Positions 33,853 to 43,863 of a DNA stretch of 64,000 nucleotides are shown piece after piece. The notes below the pieces were generated by a model that did no database searches, had not been told where the DNA came from, and was given only the letters and a program-made list of their open reading frames with translations. Both the position numbers and the translations under genes were made by a program. The DNA comes from AWTP1-13 sp963840075. GTDB taxonomy: Bacteria > Pseudomonadota > Alphaproteobacteria > Rhizobiales > Hyphomicrobiaceae. How positions within the stretch are numbered: position 1 is the stretch's first letter; each line of letters opens with the position of its first letter. The stretch is from assembly GCA_963840075.1 (NCBI GenBank), contig CAWIXS010000003.1:1-64000 (forward strand), read 5' to 3'.

Positions 33853-36024
33853 GTGTCAAATCCACCGCAAGAGGGCTCGCGCTTTTTCGCCACCCGTCAG
33901 ATCGGCGCCGAGCTCGAGACCCTGCGGCGCGAGCTGATCGCATGCGGACGTGAGCTGCAGAACGCCCGCCCGTTCCGCGGCGGGTCGTTCGTCGACGACA
34001 TGCTCCGCGTGCTCGCCCGCCTCACCTGCCGGATCGCCGTCATCGGGCAGGTCAAGGCCGGAAAAAGCACCTTCATCAACGGACTGGTGCGGATTCCGGG
34101 TCTCCTGCCCACCGACGTGAACCCCTGGACCACGGCGGTGACCCATTTGCACTTCGGCCGCACCGACGTGCCGCCCAACGTCGCGGCCGAGTTCACGTTC
34201 TTCGATTCCAACGAATGGGACCAGCTGGCGCGCGGCGGCGGGCACATCCGCGAACTCACACAACGCCTGGTGCCCGGTTTCGAGCCGGAGCTCCTGCAGA
34301 AGCACGTGGAGGCGATGCGGCGCCGCTCGGAGGACCGCCTGGGCGCGACGCTGCGCACGCTGCTCGGCAAGAAGCATGCGTTCCCCTCCATCACCACGGA
34401 GGTGCTCGAGAGATACGTATGCTCCGGCCTGCCCAGCGCCGGCTCGGAGCACAAGGGCATCTACTCCGATATCGTCAAGTCGGCGGATCTCTATTTCTCC
34501 AACAACGAGTTCGGCTTTCCCACGACCATCGTCGATACCCCGGGCACCAACGATCCCTTTCTGGTGCGCGACGAGATCACGCGGCGCGCGCTCGAGAGCG
34601 CCGACATCTACGTCGTGGTGCTGACGGCCCGCCAGGCCCTGTCGTCCGCCGACGTGGCGCTGCTGCGCATCCTGCGTGGGCTGCACAAGGAGCGCATCGC
34701 CGTCTTCGTGAACCGCGTCGACGAACTCAACGACCTGACACGCGACGTGCGGCCGATCGTGGAGCACGTGCAGGCCGGCCTGAGCCGCGAGTTCCCGACG
34801 TCGGAGATTCCGGTGGTGGCGGGCAGTGCGCACTGGGCGGAGATCGCCATCAAGGGCTCGGCGCAGGAGATCGAGCGCGCCCTGACGCCGAAGGTGGCAG
34901 CCTACGCCGAGATGCTGGAGCAGTCGACAGGCGTCCAGCGCGAGCGGCGCGGGTCGGCGCTCGAGGGCGGCGAGACCCTGCTCCTGTGCGCGGGCCTCGG
35001 GCCCCTGTGCCAGGTGCTCGCGCAGCTCACGCTCGACAGCCACACGGGGCGGGTCCTGACGCAGATCTCGCGCTCGTTCTCGGAGCTCGGCCGGGTCGGC
35101 CAGAGCGCGGCGCGGCACGAGGTCGATCTCCTGGAGACCGAGGAGAAAAGCGGCGCTGGACTCGGCCAGCAGCAGGGCGAGATGGAGCTGCGCGCGGTCG
35201 ATGCCGAGGTCAAGGAGAACGAGCGCCTCACCATCACCCTGCAGAGCCTCCTGACCGATCTGCAGAGCCGCACCGACCAGTTGATCGAGACCCACTCGAC
35301 GCGCATCGTCGAGATCCTGAGGGACGTGGTGCAGGGCTTCTCTGAAGCAGAGTGCGAGAACCTGCGCCACGCCCTGGCAGAGGGGCACCGCGGCCGTGTG
35401 TGGAGGAGCGACGCAACCCTCCTGCGGCAGAACCTCGAGGAGTACTTCATCAAGTCGTATCGCGGGGCGGAGCAGGAGATCGGCAAGCTCGAGCAGCACA
35501 TCTTTCCGAAGTTGAAGCAGCTGCTCGGCCGCTACCGCCCGCAATGGGACCATAGCGACGAGTACGCCAACGAGATGGCGGCCGAGCTGCCCCTGCTCAC
35601 GGCCCTTAGCAAGGTGGTGGCGCTGGACCTCGGCGAGCCGTGGTGGAAGCACTGGTGGACGCGCGACCGCTCGGCGGAGGGGCAGGTTGCCGAGCTCGAT
35701 GCCCTGATCCGGCGCGAGTTCTATCCGATCGTCGAGGAGCTTGCGGAGGCGGCGCAGCAGCATCTGAAGGTGCGGCAGGCGTCGACCCTGCAGGAGGCCA
35801 ACATGGTCTATCTGGGCCTCGTCGAGCTGCTGAAGGAGCAGAGCCGCGCGCGGCTGGAGCGGACGCGTGCGTTGATCACCGGCGGGGACGTGCCGATCAG
35901 CCCGGAGTTGCAGCGCGGCCGGGACGCACGTGCCGCGGAGCTGAAGACGCAGATTGCCAAGATGGACCAGCTGGTGCGGCGCCTGGAAGGCATTGAGCAG
36001 GCGTGGGCCGAGAAGAGCGGGTAG
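33853..36024 (+). CDS. Bacterial dynamin-like GTPase
   Basis: A 723-aa large GTPase. The nucleotide motifs are all present: G1 VIGQVKAGKSTFINGL (about residues 63-78), G2 Thr in NPWTTAVTHL, G3 IVDTPGTNDPF, and G4 VNRVDELNDL. A long helical stalk follows, with predicted coiled coils around QQQGEMELRAVDAEVKENER and at the C-terminus (AAELKTQIAKMDQLVRRLEG). A helical region around LLTALSKVVALDLGEPWWKH could be the membrane-contact tip. Bacterial dynamins remodel or protect the inner membrane, some against phage or pore formers. It has a GTG start after AGGGGGGAGG. It is single, without the second dynamin often seen in pairs. Confidence 0.88.
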   Translation: MSNPPQEGSRFFATRQIGAELETLRRELIACGRELQNARPFRGGSFVDDMLRVLARLTCRIAVIGQVKAGKSTFINGLVRIPGLLPTDVNPWTTAVTHLHFGRTDVPPNVAAEFTFFDSNEWDQLARGGGHIRELTQRLVPGFEPELLQKHVEAMRRRSEDRLGATLRTLLGKKHAFPSITTEVLERYVCSGLPSAGSEHKGIYSDIVKSADLYFSNNEFGFPTTIVDTPGTNDPFLVRDEITRRALESADIYVVVLTARQALSSADVALLRILRGLHKERIAVFVNRVDELNDLTRDVRPIVEHVQAGLSREFPTSEIPVVAGSAHWAEIAIKGSAQEIERALTPKVAAYAEMLEQSTGVQRERRGSALEGGETLLLCAGLGPLCQVLAQLTLDSHTGRVLTQISRSFSELGRVGQSAARHEVDLLETEEKSGAGLGQQQGEMELRAVDAEVKENERLTITLQSLLTDLQSRTDQLIETHSTRIVEILRDVVQGFSEAECENLRHALAEGHRGRVWRSDATLLRQNLEEYFIKSYRGAEQEIGKLEQHIFPKLKQLLGRYRPQWDHSDEYANEMAAELPLLTALSKVVALDLGEPWWKHWWTRDRSAEGQVAELDALIRREFYPIVEELAEAAQQHLKVRQASTLQEANMVYLGLVELLKEQSRARLERTRALITGGDVPISPELQRGRDARAAELKTQIAKMDQLVRRLEGIEQAWAEKSG

Positions 36025-36072
36025 CCGCCAGCGTCCTGGCGTTGGCCAATTCCCTTCCTCTTGCGCCAACCG

Positions 36073-36127
36073 GATTCCCCTCCCCCTTGCGGGGAGGGGT
36101 TAGGGGTGGCGGGACTCCCGACTGTCG
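36073..36127. repeat. G/C-run palindromic intergenic repeat, copy C
   Basis: GATTCCCCTCCCCCTTGCGG and GGAGGGGTTAGGGGTGGCGG, then ACTCCCGACTG. It is the same family as copies A and B, about 6 kb away, again outside genes. The rest of the 36025-36410 gap shows no gene. Confidence 0.8.
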
Positions 36128-36410
36128 AATGTTCTGTAGACGTGGGTGGGGTCAGCCGCAATTGCACCGATGCCCCTCGCCCCAGCCGACGCGCCTCTGG
36201 CGATGTCGGCTCGGCGCAATACGGGCTGACGCCCTATTGCGCCCTGCGTCCAGCGGCAATCACCGGAAAAAAGCCGCAGGCGGTCGCATTTTCGGGGAAC
36301 CGGCCAACTCCTGCCACGCTTCAGTCACGTCCGGCTGATCCTTAGCGCAAGTCCGGCGCGCGGGCGCCGGCAGGAAGCGTTGTGCCCACTCCACCTCAGG
36401 AAATTGCACC

Positions 36411-39400
36411 ATGCCATTGTCCGCCGCTCTCCGGCTGTTCGCCTGCCTTTTCATCGTCCTCCTCGCAGCGAGCCCAGCGCGCGCCCAGGAGGCCTCTTTC
36501 ACCAACGAGGGGGTCGAGGCCGATGCCAAGCGCTACGAGGCCTCCCTGAGGAGCGTCCGTCAGGCGGGCGACAGGCCGGGGCCCGAGTGGCGCGCCGAGG
36601 GCCAGCGGCTGCTCGCCACCGGCCTCGATCTCAGAGCGGCCTCGCGCGCCTTTCAGCAGGCCGTGGTCGCCGATGGCAACGACGCGCAATCCTGGCTCGG
36701 CCTTGCCCGCGCGCTGCTCGGCCTCACGTCGGCCGAGACCAGCGAGCGCTACATGCTTCCCGTCAACGCCTCCAGCGCGGCGTGGCACGCCTACCAGCGC
36801 GGGCCAACGCCGGCGGCCAAGGCGCAGGCCCTGCTGGTGCTGCACGAGGCCCTGAAGCGGCGCTCCTTCTGGCGCCCAGCCATCGAGGCGCTCAGGGTCA
36901 GCATCGCCCTCAACGACAACCCGGAGGCGCGGCAGGCCCTGGAGACGCTGGTCGCGCAGCACGGCTTCCGCATCACCGACTACAAGGTCGATACCGATGC
37001 CCTGCAGCCACGCCTGTGCATCCAGTTCAGCGAGGCGCTGGCATCCGGGCAGATCGACTGGGCGCAATACTTCAAGGTCGACGGCAAGGACCCGCAGGCG
37101 GTCACCGCCGAGGCGCGTCAGATCTGCATCGACGGCCTCGCCCACGGCAAGCGCTACGAGGTGCAGGTGCGAGCCGGCCTGCCTTCGGCCCTCCCCGCCG
37201 AGCAACTGCTCAAGACCGCGGAGCTCGCCGTCTACGTGAAGGACCGCGCGCCGTCGGTGCGCGTCACCGGGCGCGGCTACGTGCTGCCCGACCGGGGCCA
37301 GCAGGGCATCCCCCTCGTCACCGTCAACGTCGACAAGCTGCAGGTCGAGGTCTACCGCATCGGCGACCGCAGCATCGCCCAGGTGCTGCAGAATGGCGAG
37401 TTCCAGCGGCAGCTCGCGTCCTATGACCTTGCCTCCATCAAGGAGAAGAGCGGCGCGCAGATCTATGCCGGCGAGATGACGATCGCCTCCCGCTTCAACG
37501 AGGACGTGACCACGGCCTTCCCCGTGGCCGAGGCGGTCCCGCGCCTGCAGCCCGGCGTCTACGTGCTGGCGGCCTTCGCATCCGACAAGAAGGGAGGCCG
37601 CGACGGCACCAGCGGTGCCACCGCCACGCAATGGTTCATCATTTCCGACCTGGGGCTCACCGCCGTCAACGGCAGGGATGGCGTGCACAGCTTCGTGCGC
37701 TCGCTCGCCACCGCGGCCCCGGTCGCCAACGCCGGCGTGCGCCTCGTGGCGCGCAACAACGAGGTGCTGGGCGCCGCCAGGACCGACAGCCGCGGCTACG
37801 TGCGCTTCGACGCCGCGCTGTCGCGCGGCGAGGGCGGGCAGGCGCCCGCGGTGCTCGTCGCCGAGACGACTGCGGGCGACTACGCCTTCCTCGACATGGC
37901 GACGGCCGCGTTCGATCTCACCGACCGCGGCGTCAAGGGGCGCGCCGAGCCGGGGCCGGTCGACGCCTTCGCCTATGTCGACCGGGGCGTCTATCGGCCG
38001 GGCGAGACCGTGCACCTGACGACGCTGGTGCGCACCACCTCCGGCGAGGCCTCCGCCGTTCCCGTGACGCTGATCTTCTCGCGCCCCGACGGCGTCGAGC
38101 ACTCCCGCGTCGCGCTCGCCGACCAGGGCCTGGGCGGGCGTGCGACGAAGCTCAACCTGGCGGCCTCGGCGATGACCGGCACCTGGCGCGTCAGGGTGCA
38201 CACCGATCCCAAGGCCGCCCCCGTCGCGCAAGCCGCGTTCCTGGTGGAGGACTTCGTCCCCGAGCGGCTCGAGCTGAAGCTCGAGGCGGCGGCGCAGGCG
38301 CTGAGCCCTGGCCAGCCGGGCCTCGTCAAGGTCGCCGGGCGCTACCTCTACGGTCCACCGGCCGCAGGCCTCGCCATCGAGGGCGAGATCCGCATCAGGA
38401 CCTCGTCGAGGGACGTGCCGGGCTTCGCGGGCTTCAAGTTCGGGCTCGCCGACGAGCAGATCAGCCCGGTGCGCAAGACGCTCGACAAGCTTCCCGCCGC
38501 CGGCCCCGACGGCAAGGCCGAGGTCGCCGTGGAGCTGCCGGCGCTGGTGAAGACCAGCCGCCCGCTCGAGGCCGATGTGATCGTCAGGCTGAGGGAAGCG
38601 GGCGGGCGCGCGATCGAGCGCACGCTGACGCTGCCCATCGACATGAAGCGCGCGCGCATCGGCATCAGGCCGCTGTTCAAGGGCCGGGCCGGCGAAGGTG
38701 AGACCGCAAGCTTCGAGGCCATCGTCGTCGGTGCGGACGGCAAGGTTGCCGAGGGCAAGGGCCTCGCGTGGACGCTCTTGCGCCTCGAGCAGCGCTGGCA
38801 GTGGTACAGCCGCGACGGCCGCTGGGCCTTCGAGCCGGTGACCCGCACCCGGCGCGTGGCTTCGGGCAAGGTCGACGCCGCACCCGGTGCGCCTGCCAAG
38901 ATCGAGGCGCGCCTCGACTGGGGGCGCTATCGCCTCGAGGTCAGCGACGGCAGCGGGCTCGTCTCCAGCATGGTGTTCGAGACCGGCTACTGGGCCGAGG
39001 AAGGCGCTGACAGCCCCGAGATGCTCGAGGTCGCCCTCGACAAGGAGAGCTACCGGGTGGGCGACACCGCGCGCATCAAGATCAGCTCGCGCATGGCGGG
39101 CCGCGCGCTCGTCGCCGTGCTGAACAGCGGCCTCATCACCACGCAGGAGGTGGATCTGCCGGTCGGCGGCGGCGAGGTGGCGATCAAGGTGGGCGCCGGG
39201 TGGAACCCGGGTGCCTACGTGGCCGTCACGCTCTACCGCCCCATCGACGAGGGCGCCAAGCGCATGCCGGGCCGGGCGCTGGGCCTGCGCTGGCTCGCCG
39301 TCGACCAGGCGCCGCGCACGATCGGCGTCAGTCTCGACGCCCCCGAGAAGGTCAATTCCGGCGGCATGCTCACTGTCCCCATCAAGCTCACCGGTCTTGC

Positions 39401-41699
39401 GGCCGGCGAGGAGGCCCGCGTCACGGTGGCGGCGACCGACCTCGGCATCCTCAACCTCACGCGCTTCGAGGCGCCCAAGCCCGACCGCTGGTTCTTCGGC
39501 CAGCGCCGGCTCGGCAGCGAGATCCGCGACCTCTACGGCCGCCTGATCGACGGCATGCGCGCCGAGCGCGGCAAGCTGCGCTCGGGCGGCGACGGTCCGG
39601 GCGACCCGAACATGCAGGGCAACCCGCCGGTCGAGGAGACGCTGGCGCTGTTCTCGGGGCTGGTGAAGGTCGGCCCCGACGGCACCGCCAAGGTGGAGTT
39701 CCAGCTCCCCGACTTCAACGGAACGGTGCGTCTCACCGCGGTGGCGTGGAGCGCCAGCAAGGTCGGCTCGGCCACCAGGGACGTGATCGTGCGCGATCCC
39801 GTCGCCATGACGATCTCGGCGCCGCGCTTTCTCACGCTCGGCGACGAGGCGCGGCTCGAGCTCGCCTTGCACAACGTCGAAGGCGAGGCGGGAGGCTACA
39901 AGGTGGCCCTCGAGTTCGCGAAGGAGCCGGGCAGGCAGATCGAGCCCGATGTCTACCGCACCGTCACCCTCTCGGCGGGTGAGCGCAAGCGCGAGGCGTT
40001 CAAACTCGCGCCGCGCGAGACCGGTTTGACGCAGCTCACGCTGCGCGTCACCGGCCCCGGTGGCGTCGACGTGCGCCGCTCGCTCACCTTCGACGTGAAG
40101 GTGCCGGCCGGCGACATCAGGCGCCTGTCGGTGGCGACGCTCGCCCCCAAGGTCGGCAGCATCACGCTGTCCACCGATCTCCTGCACGACCTGATCCCGC
40201 GCCGGACCAAGCTCACGGTGACGGTCGGACCGCAGGGCGTGCTCGACGTGCCGGGCATCCTGACCGCGCTCGACCGCTATCCCTACGGCTGTGCCGAGCA
40301 GACCGTGAGCCGCGCGCTGCCGCTGCTCTATGTCAACAGCGTCGCCAAGGGCATCGGCCTCGGCAGCGACGCCGAGCTGCGCGAGCGCGTCGAAGGCGCG
40401 ATCGCCCGCGTGCTGGAGAAGCAGGATGCGTCGGGCGCCTTCGGCGTGTGGGGCCCGACCGACGTCGACATGTGGCTGACGAGCTTCGTCACCGACTTTC
40501 TGACGCGCGCCAAGGAGGCGGGCTACAGCGTGCGCCAGCAGCCGTTCAGGATGGCGCTCGACCGGCTCGCCAACTACATCAGCTATGCGCAGGACTTCGA
40601 TCGCGGCGGCGAGGACAGGGCCTATGCGCTCTATGTGCTCGCCCGCAACGGCCGGGCACCCATCGGTGAGCTGCGCTACTACGTCGACACCAAGCTCGAC
40701 ACCTTCGCCACGCCGCTGGCAAAGGCACAGCTCGGGGCGGCGCTCGCCATGATGGGCGACCGGCCGCGCGCCGAGCGCGCCCTGCACGCGGCGCTCGCCA
40801 TGCTCGACGACAGCGACCCGCTGGAGATGCGGCGCGACTACGGCACGGCCCTGCGCGACAAGGCGGCGGTGCTCACGCTCGCCGCCGAGGCCTCCATCGC
40901 CAAGGCCGAGGTGCCGCGGCTGATCGATCTGGTCGCCAAGGGCTACGCGGCGCGCAGCTACACCTCGACCCAGGAGCAGGCCTGGATGCTGCTCGCCGCC
41001 CATGCTCTGGGCGAGGAGGCCAAGGGCCTGAAGCTCGCCGTCAACGGCCGGGAGCACCGGGGCCAGCTCGTGCGCGCCCTCACGCCTCTGGAGCTGCAGC
41101 AGGGCAAGGTCACCATCGTCAACACCGGCGATACGCCGGCCGGCGCGGTGGTCTCGGTGGTCGGCTCCGCGCTGACGCCCGAGCCCGCAATCTCGAAGGG
41201 CTTCACCATCGAGCGCAGCTATTACACCATGGACGGCAAGAAGGTGGAGCTGGCGAGCGCCGCGGGCGGCGTGAGCCAGATCAGGCAGAACGAGCGTCTG
41301 ATCGTGGTGCTCAAGGTCGAGGCGAAGGAGTACGGCGGCCGCATCCTGCTGGTCGACCGCCTGCCCGCCGGGCTGGAGATCGAGAACCCCCGGCTCGTCG
41401 ACTCCGGCGACGTGAAGAGCCTCGGCTGGCTGAAGACGACGCTGCCACCCCAGCACAAGGAGTTCCGCGACGACCGCTTCGTGGCCGCGTTCGACTTCTT
41501 CGGCTCGGACGGTGTCGCCCGCGGGCGGCGCGGCGGCGATGTCCGCGACGCGTCGTCCACCGCCACGGTCGCCTACATCGTCAGGGCCGTGACGCCCGGC
41601 TCCTATGTGCATCCCGCGGCGACGGTGGAGGACATGTACCGGCCGGAGCGCTTCGCCCGCACGTCGGCCGGCCGGCTCGAGGTCGTGGCGCAGCAGTAG
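36411..41699 (+). CDS. yfhM: Bacterial alpha-2-macroglobulin, thioester type
   Basis: A 1762-aa periplasmic protease trap. A signal peptide (residues 1-25, ending ASPARA-Q) suits signal peptidase I, and no lipobox is seen, unlike the E. coli lipoprotein. Early TPR-like and MG domains (ARVTGRGYVLPDRG, YVDRGVYRPGETVHLTTLVR) lead to a bait region. The thioester motif YPYGCAEQTVSRALPLLYVN, with Cys about 1294, is intact. The family block KVEFQLPDFNGTVRLTAVAW lies before it. Cleavage of the bait frees the thioester to bind the attacking protease. It is followed after 16 bases by PBP1C, the usual partner. The name yfhM is by homology and pairing. Confidence 0.93.
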   Translation: MPLSAALRLFACLFIVLLAASPARAQEASFTNEGVEADAKRYEASLRSVRQAGDRPGPEWRAEGQRLLATGLDLRAASRAFQQAVVADGNDAQSWLGLARALLGLTSAETSERYMLPVNASSAAWHAYQRGPTPAAKAQALLVLHEALKRRSFWRPAIEALRVSIALNDNPEARQALETLVAQHGFRITDYKVDTDALQPRLCIQFSEALASGQIDWAQYFKVDGKDPQAVTAEARQICIDGLAHGKRYEVQVRAGLPSALPAEQLLKTAELAVYVKDRAPSVRVTGRGYVLPDRGQQGIPLVTVNVDKLQVEVYRIGDRSIAQVLQNGEFQRQLASYDLASIKEKSGAQIYAGEMTIASRFNEDVTTAFPVAEAVPRLQPGVYVLAAFASDKKGGRDGTSGATATQWFIISDLGLTAVNGRDGVHSFVRSLATAAPVANAGVRLVARNNEVLGAARTDSRGYVRFDAALSRGEGGQAPAVLVAETTAGDYAFLDMATAAFDLTDRGVKGRAEPGPVDAFAYVDRGVYRPGETVHLTTLVRTTSGEASAVPVTLIFSRPDGVEHSRVALADQGLGGRATKLNLAASAMTGTWRVRVHTDPKAAPVAQAAFLVEDFVPERLELKLEAAAQALSPGQPGLVKVAGRYLYGPPAAGLAIEGEIRIRTSSRDVPGFAGFKFGLADEQISPVRKTLDKLPAAGPDGKAEVAVELPALVKTSRPLEADVIVRLREAGGRAIERTLTLPIDMKRARIGIRPLFKGRAGEGETASFEAIVVGADGKVAEGKGLAWTLLRLEQRWQWYSRDGRWAFEPVTRTRRVASGKVDAAPGAPAKIEARLDWGRYRLEVSDGSGLVSSMVFETGYWAEEGADSPEMLEVALDKESYRVGDTARIKISSRMAGRALVAVLNSGLITTQEVDLPVGGGEVAIKVGAGWNPGAYVAVTLYRPIDEGAKRMPGRALGLRWLAVDQAPRTIGVSLDAPEKVNSGGMLTVPIKLTGLAAGEEARVTVAATDLGILNLTRFEAPKPDRWFFGQRRLGSEIRDLYGRLIDGMRAERGKLRSGGDGPGDPNMQGNPPVEETLALFSGLVKVGPDGTAKVEFQLPDFNGTVRLTAVAWSASKVGSATRDVIVRDPVAMTISAPRFLTLGDEARLELALHNVEGEAGGYKVALEFAKEPGRQIEPDVYRTVTLSAGERKREAFKLAPRETGLTQLTLRVTGPGGVDVRRSLTFDVKVPAGDIRRLSVATLAPKVGSITLSTDLLHDLIPRRTKLTVTVGPQGVLDVPGILTALDRYPYGCAEQTVSRALPLLYVNSVAKGIGLGSDAELRERVEGAIARVLEKQDASGAFGVWGPTDVDMWLTSFVTDFLTRAKEAGYSVRQQPFRMALDRLANYISYAQDFDRGGEDRAYALYVLARNGRAPIGELRYYVDTKLDTFATPLAKAQLGAALAMMGDRPRAERALHAALAMLDDSDPLEMRRDYGTALRDKAAVLTLAAEASIAKAEVPRLIDLVAKGYAARSYTSTQEQAWMLLAAHALGEEAKGLKLAVNGREHRGQLVRALTPLELQQGKVTIVNTGDTPAGAVVSVVGSALTPEPAISKGFTIERSYYTMDGKKVELASAAGGVSQIRQNERLIVVLKVEAKEYGGRILLVDRLPAGLEIENPRLVDSGDVKSLGWLKTTLPPQHKEFRDDRFVAAFDFFGSDGVARGRRGGDVRDASSTATVAYIVRAVTPGSYVHPAATVEDMYRPERFARTSAGRLEVVAQQ

Positions 41700-41715
41700 A
41701 GGCCCGGGAGCCATC

Positions 41716-43863
41716 ATGGCCCGTGCACTTCAGGTTGGCACGAGGAAGCGCCGCGGACGGCTCGCCAGGGCCGTGCGCGGCGCCCTGGTGATGGCCGCGA
41801 TCCTGGCGTGTGTGGCCGCAGCGACGGTGGCGTGGGTCTGGGCGCAGCTGGAGCCGCTGTCGCTGGCCCGCGCCGAGGCCCTGTCGGTCACCGTGCTCGA
41901 CCGCAACGACCGCCTGCTGCGCGCCTATGTGGCGACCGACGGGCGCTGGCGCCTGCCCGCCGAGGTCAAGGAGGCGGACCAGCGCTACCTCGCCATGCTG
42001 CTGGCCTACGAGGACAAGCGCTTCCGCCGGCATCGCGGGGTCGACCCCTGGGCCGTCGCCCGCGCCCTCTGGCTGCTCGTGCGCCACGGCCGCCCGCTGT
42101 CCGGCGGCTCGACCATCACCATGCAGGTGGTGCGCCTGCTGCTCGGCGAGCACGACCGCTCCCTTCTGGGCAAGATCAGGCAGGCGCTGCTGGCGCTCAC
42201 GCTGGAGCGGCGGCTGCCCAAGGACGAGATCCTGCGCCTCTACCTGGCGCTGGCGCCGTTCGGCGGCAACCTGGAGGGCGTGCGCGCGGCGTCGCTTGCC
42301 TACTTCGGCAAGGAGCCCAGGCGGCTCTCGGTGGGCGAGGCGGCGCTGCTCGTCGCTATCCCGCAGTCGCCCGAGGCCCGGCGGCCCGACCGCTTTCCCG
42401 AGGCGGCCCGGCGCGCGCGCAACCGCGTGCTCGCCCGCATGCACGCCGCCGGCGCGATCTCGCAGGAGGAGATGGCCCGCGCCAGGGCCGAGCGCGTTCC
42501 CACGGTCCGGCGCGACTTCCCCCTGCTGGCGCCGCATCTCGCCGACGCGCAGCTGGAGCAGCACCCGGACCGCCCGGCGCACCGCCTGACCCTCGACTAT
42601 CATGCCCAGGCCAACATCGAGGCGCTGGTGCGCGACTACGTGGCCGGCGCAGGCGCTCACCTGTCCGCGGCGGTGGTCGTGATCGACCACCGCACCGGCG
42701 AGGTCGTCGCCTACGTCGGATCGCCCGGCCTCCTGGATGCCGGCCGCTTCGGCGGCGTCGACATGGCGATCGCCATCCGCTCGCCGGGCTCGACCTTGAA
42801 GCCGCTCATCTACGGCCTCGCCTTCGAGCTCGGCATCGCCCATCCCGACACGCTGATCGACGACGCGCCCACGCGCTTCGGCATCTACGTGCCCAAGAAC
42901 TTCGACCACGACTGGCACGGCACCGTCACCATCCGCGCGGCCCTGATCCACTCTCTCAACATTCCCGCGGTGAAGGTGCTGGAGGCGCTGGGCGCAGGCC
43001 GGCTCCACACCCGCCTGCATCAGGCCGGCATCACCCCGGTGCTGCCGAAGGGCAGCGAGCCGTCGCTCGCCATGGCGCTGGGCGGCGTGGGCCTGCGCCT
43101 CGTCGACCTGGCTCAGCTCTATGCCGGCCTGGCACGCGGCGGCGAGGTCGTGGTGCTGCGCTACCGCCGCGAGCCTGCACCGGCGAAGACCGGCCTCGAG
43201 GCGCCCAAGGGGCCGACGGACGGCCAGCGCCTGCTCTCCGCGGTGGCGGCCTGGTACGTCGGCGACATCCTTTGCCGCGCCCTGCCGCCCGCCAACGCCA
43301 AGCCCGGCCTCGTCTGCTACAAGACGGGCACCTCCTACGGCTTCCGCGACGCCTGGTCCGTCGGCTTCGACGGACGCCACACCATCGCCGTGTGGGTGGG
43401 CCGGCCGGACGGCGCCGCCACGCCGGGGCTCACCGGACGCGCCTCTGCTGCGCCGCTGCTGTTCGACGCCTTTGCGCGCCTCTCCGTGCATCGCACGCCG
43501 CTGGGGCCTGCGCCCTTCGGCGTGCTGCGCGTCAAGTCCGGCAACGATCTGCCGCCGCCCCTGAAGCGCTTTCGCGAGGGCCGGGTCGACGACCCCGCGT
43601 CCGACAATCAGGCAGAGCCGGCTGTCAAGATCGCCTTTCCCCCGGACCGGGCCGAGATCGAGGTGGAGGAAGCCGACGGCGGCGTCCTCGTCAAGGCCGA
43701 GGGCGGCGCGCTGCCCCTGGTCTGGCTGCTCGACGGCGAGCCCATCGCCTCGGAGCCCGGCCGGCGCGAGGTGGAGCTGCCGTCCGGTCGCCGGGGCTTC
43801 TTCAAGCTGACGGTGATCGACGCCAGAGGCCGCTCCGACCGCGTGACCGTCAGGCTCAAGTGA
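41716..43863 (+). CDS. pbpC: Penicillin-binding protein 1C (bifunctional murein polymerase)
   Basis: A 715-aa class A PBP. One membrane helix (ALVMAAILACVAAATVAWVW) is followed by a GT51 transglycosylase with catalytic Glu99 in LLAYEDKRFRRHRGVDPWAV and STITMQVVRLLLG. The transpeptidase domain has Ser359 in SPGSTLKPLIYG, SLN in IHSLNIPAVKVL and KTGTSYGFRDAWSVGF (Lys about 536). The C-terminal 90 residues form the BiPBP_C domain. Together with alpha-2-macroglobulin it is thought to repair the wall at sites where proteases breach the envelope. The start at ATG 41716 lies 16 bases after the A2M stop, so the two are cotranscribed. Confidence 0.96.
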   Translation: MARALQVGTRKRRGRLARAVRGALVMAAILACVAAATVAWVWAQLEPLSLARAEALSVTVLDRNDRLLRAYVATDGRWRLPAEVKEADQRYLAMLLAYEDKRFRRHRGVDPWAVARALWLLVRHGRPLSGGSTITMQVVRLLLGEHDRSLLGKIRQALLALTLERRLPKDEILRLYLALAPFGGNLEGVRAASLAYFGKEPRRLSVGEAALLVAIPQSPEARRPDRFPEAARRARNRVLARMHAAGAISQEEMARARAERVPTVRRDFPLLAPHLADAQLEQHPDRPAHRLTLDYHAQANIEALVRDYVAGAGAHLSAAVVVIDHRTGEVVAYVGSPGLLDAGRFGGVDMAIAIRSPGSTLKPLIYGLAFELGIAHPDTLIDDAPTRFGIYVPKNFDHDWHGTVTIRAALIHSLNIPAVKVLEALGAGRLHTRLHQAGITPVLPKGSEPSLAMALGGVGLRLVDLAQLYAGLARGGEVVVLRYRREPAPAKTGLEAPKGPTDGQRLLSAVAAWYVGDILCRALPPANAKPGLVCYKTGTSYGFRDAWSVGFDGRHTIAVWVGRPDGAATPGLTGRASAAPLLFDAFARLSVHRTPLGPAPFGVLRVKSGNDLPPPLKRFREGRVDDPASDNQAEPAVKIAFPPDRAEIEVEEADGGVLVKAEGGALPLVWLLDGEPIASEPGRREVELPSGRRGFFKLTVIDARGRSDRVTVRLK

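Noticed and set aside
33856..36069. A reverse-strand frame of about 737 codons over the dynamin-like gene
   Set aside because: Same antisense effect; composition is arbitrary and the forward frame has all GTPase motifs.
36396..41717. A reverse-strand open frame of about 1770 codons covering the whole A2M gene
   Set aside because: It mirrors the coding strand codon by codon and is rich in Arg, Ala, Gly, His and Asp. In high-GC genes the antisense frame in register often lacks stops. No family resemblance.
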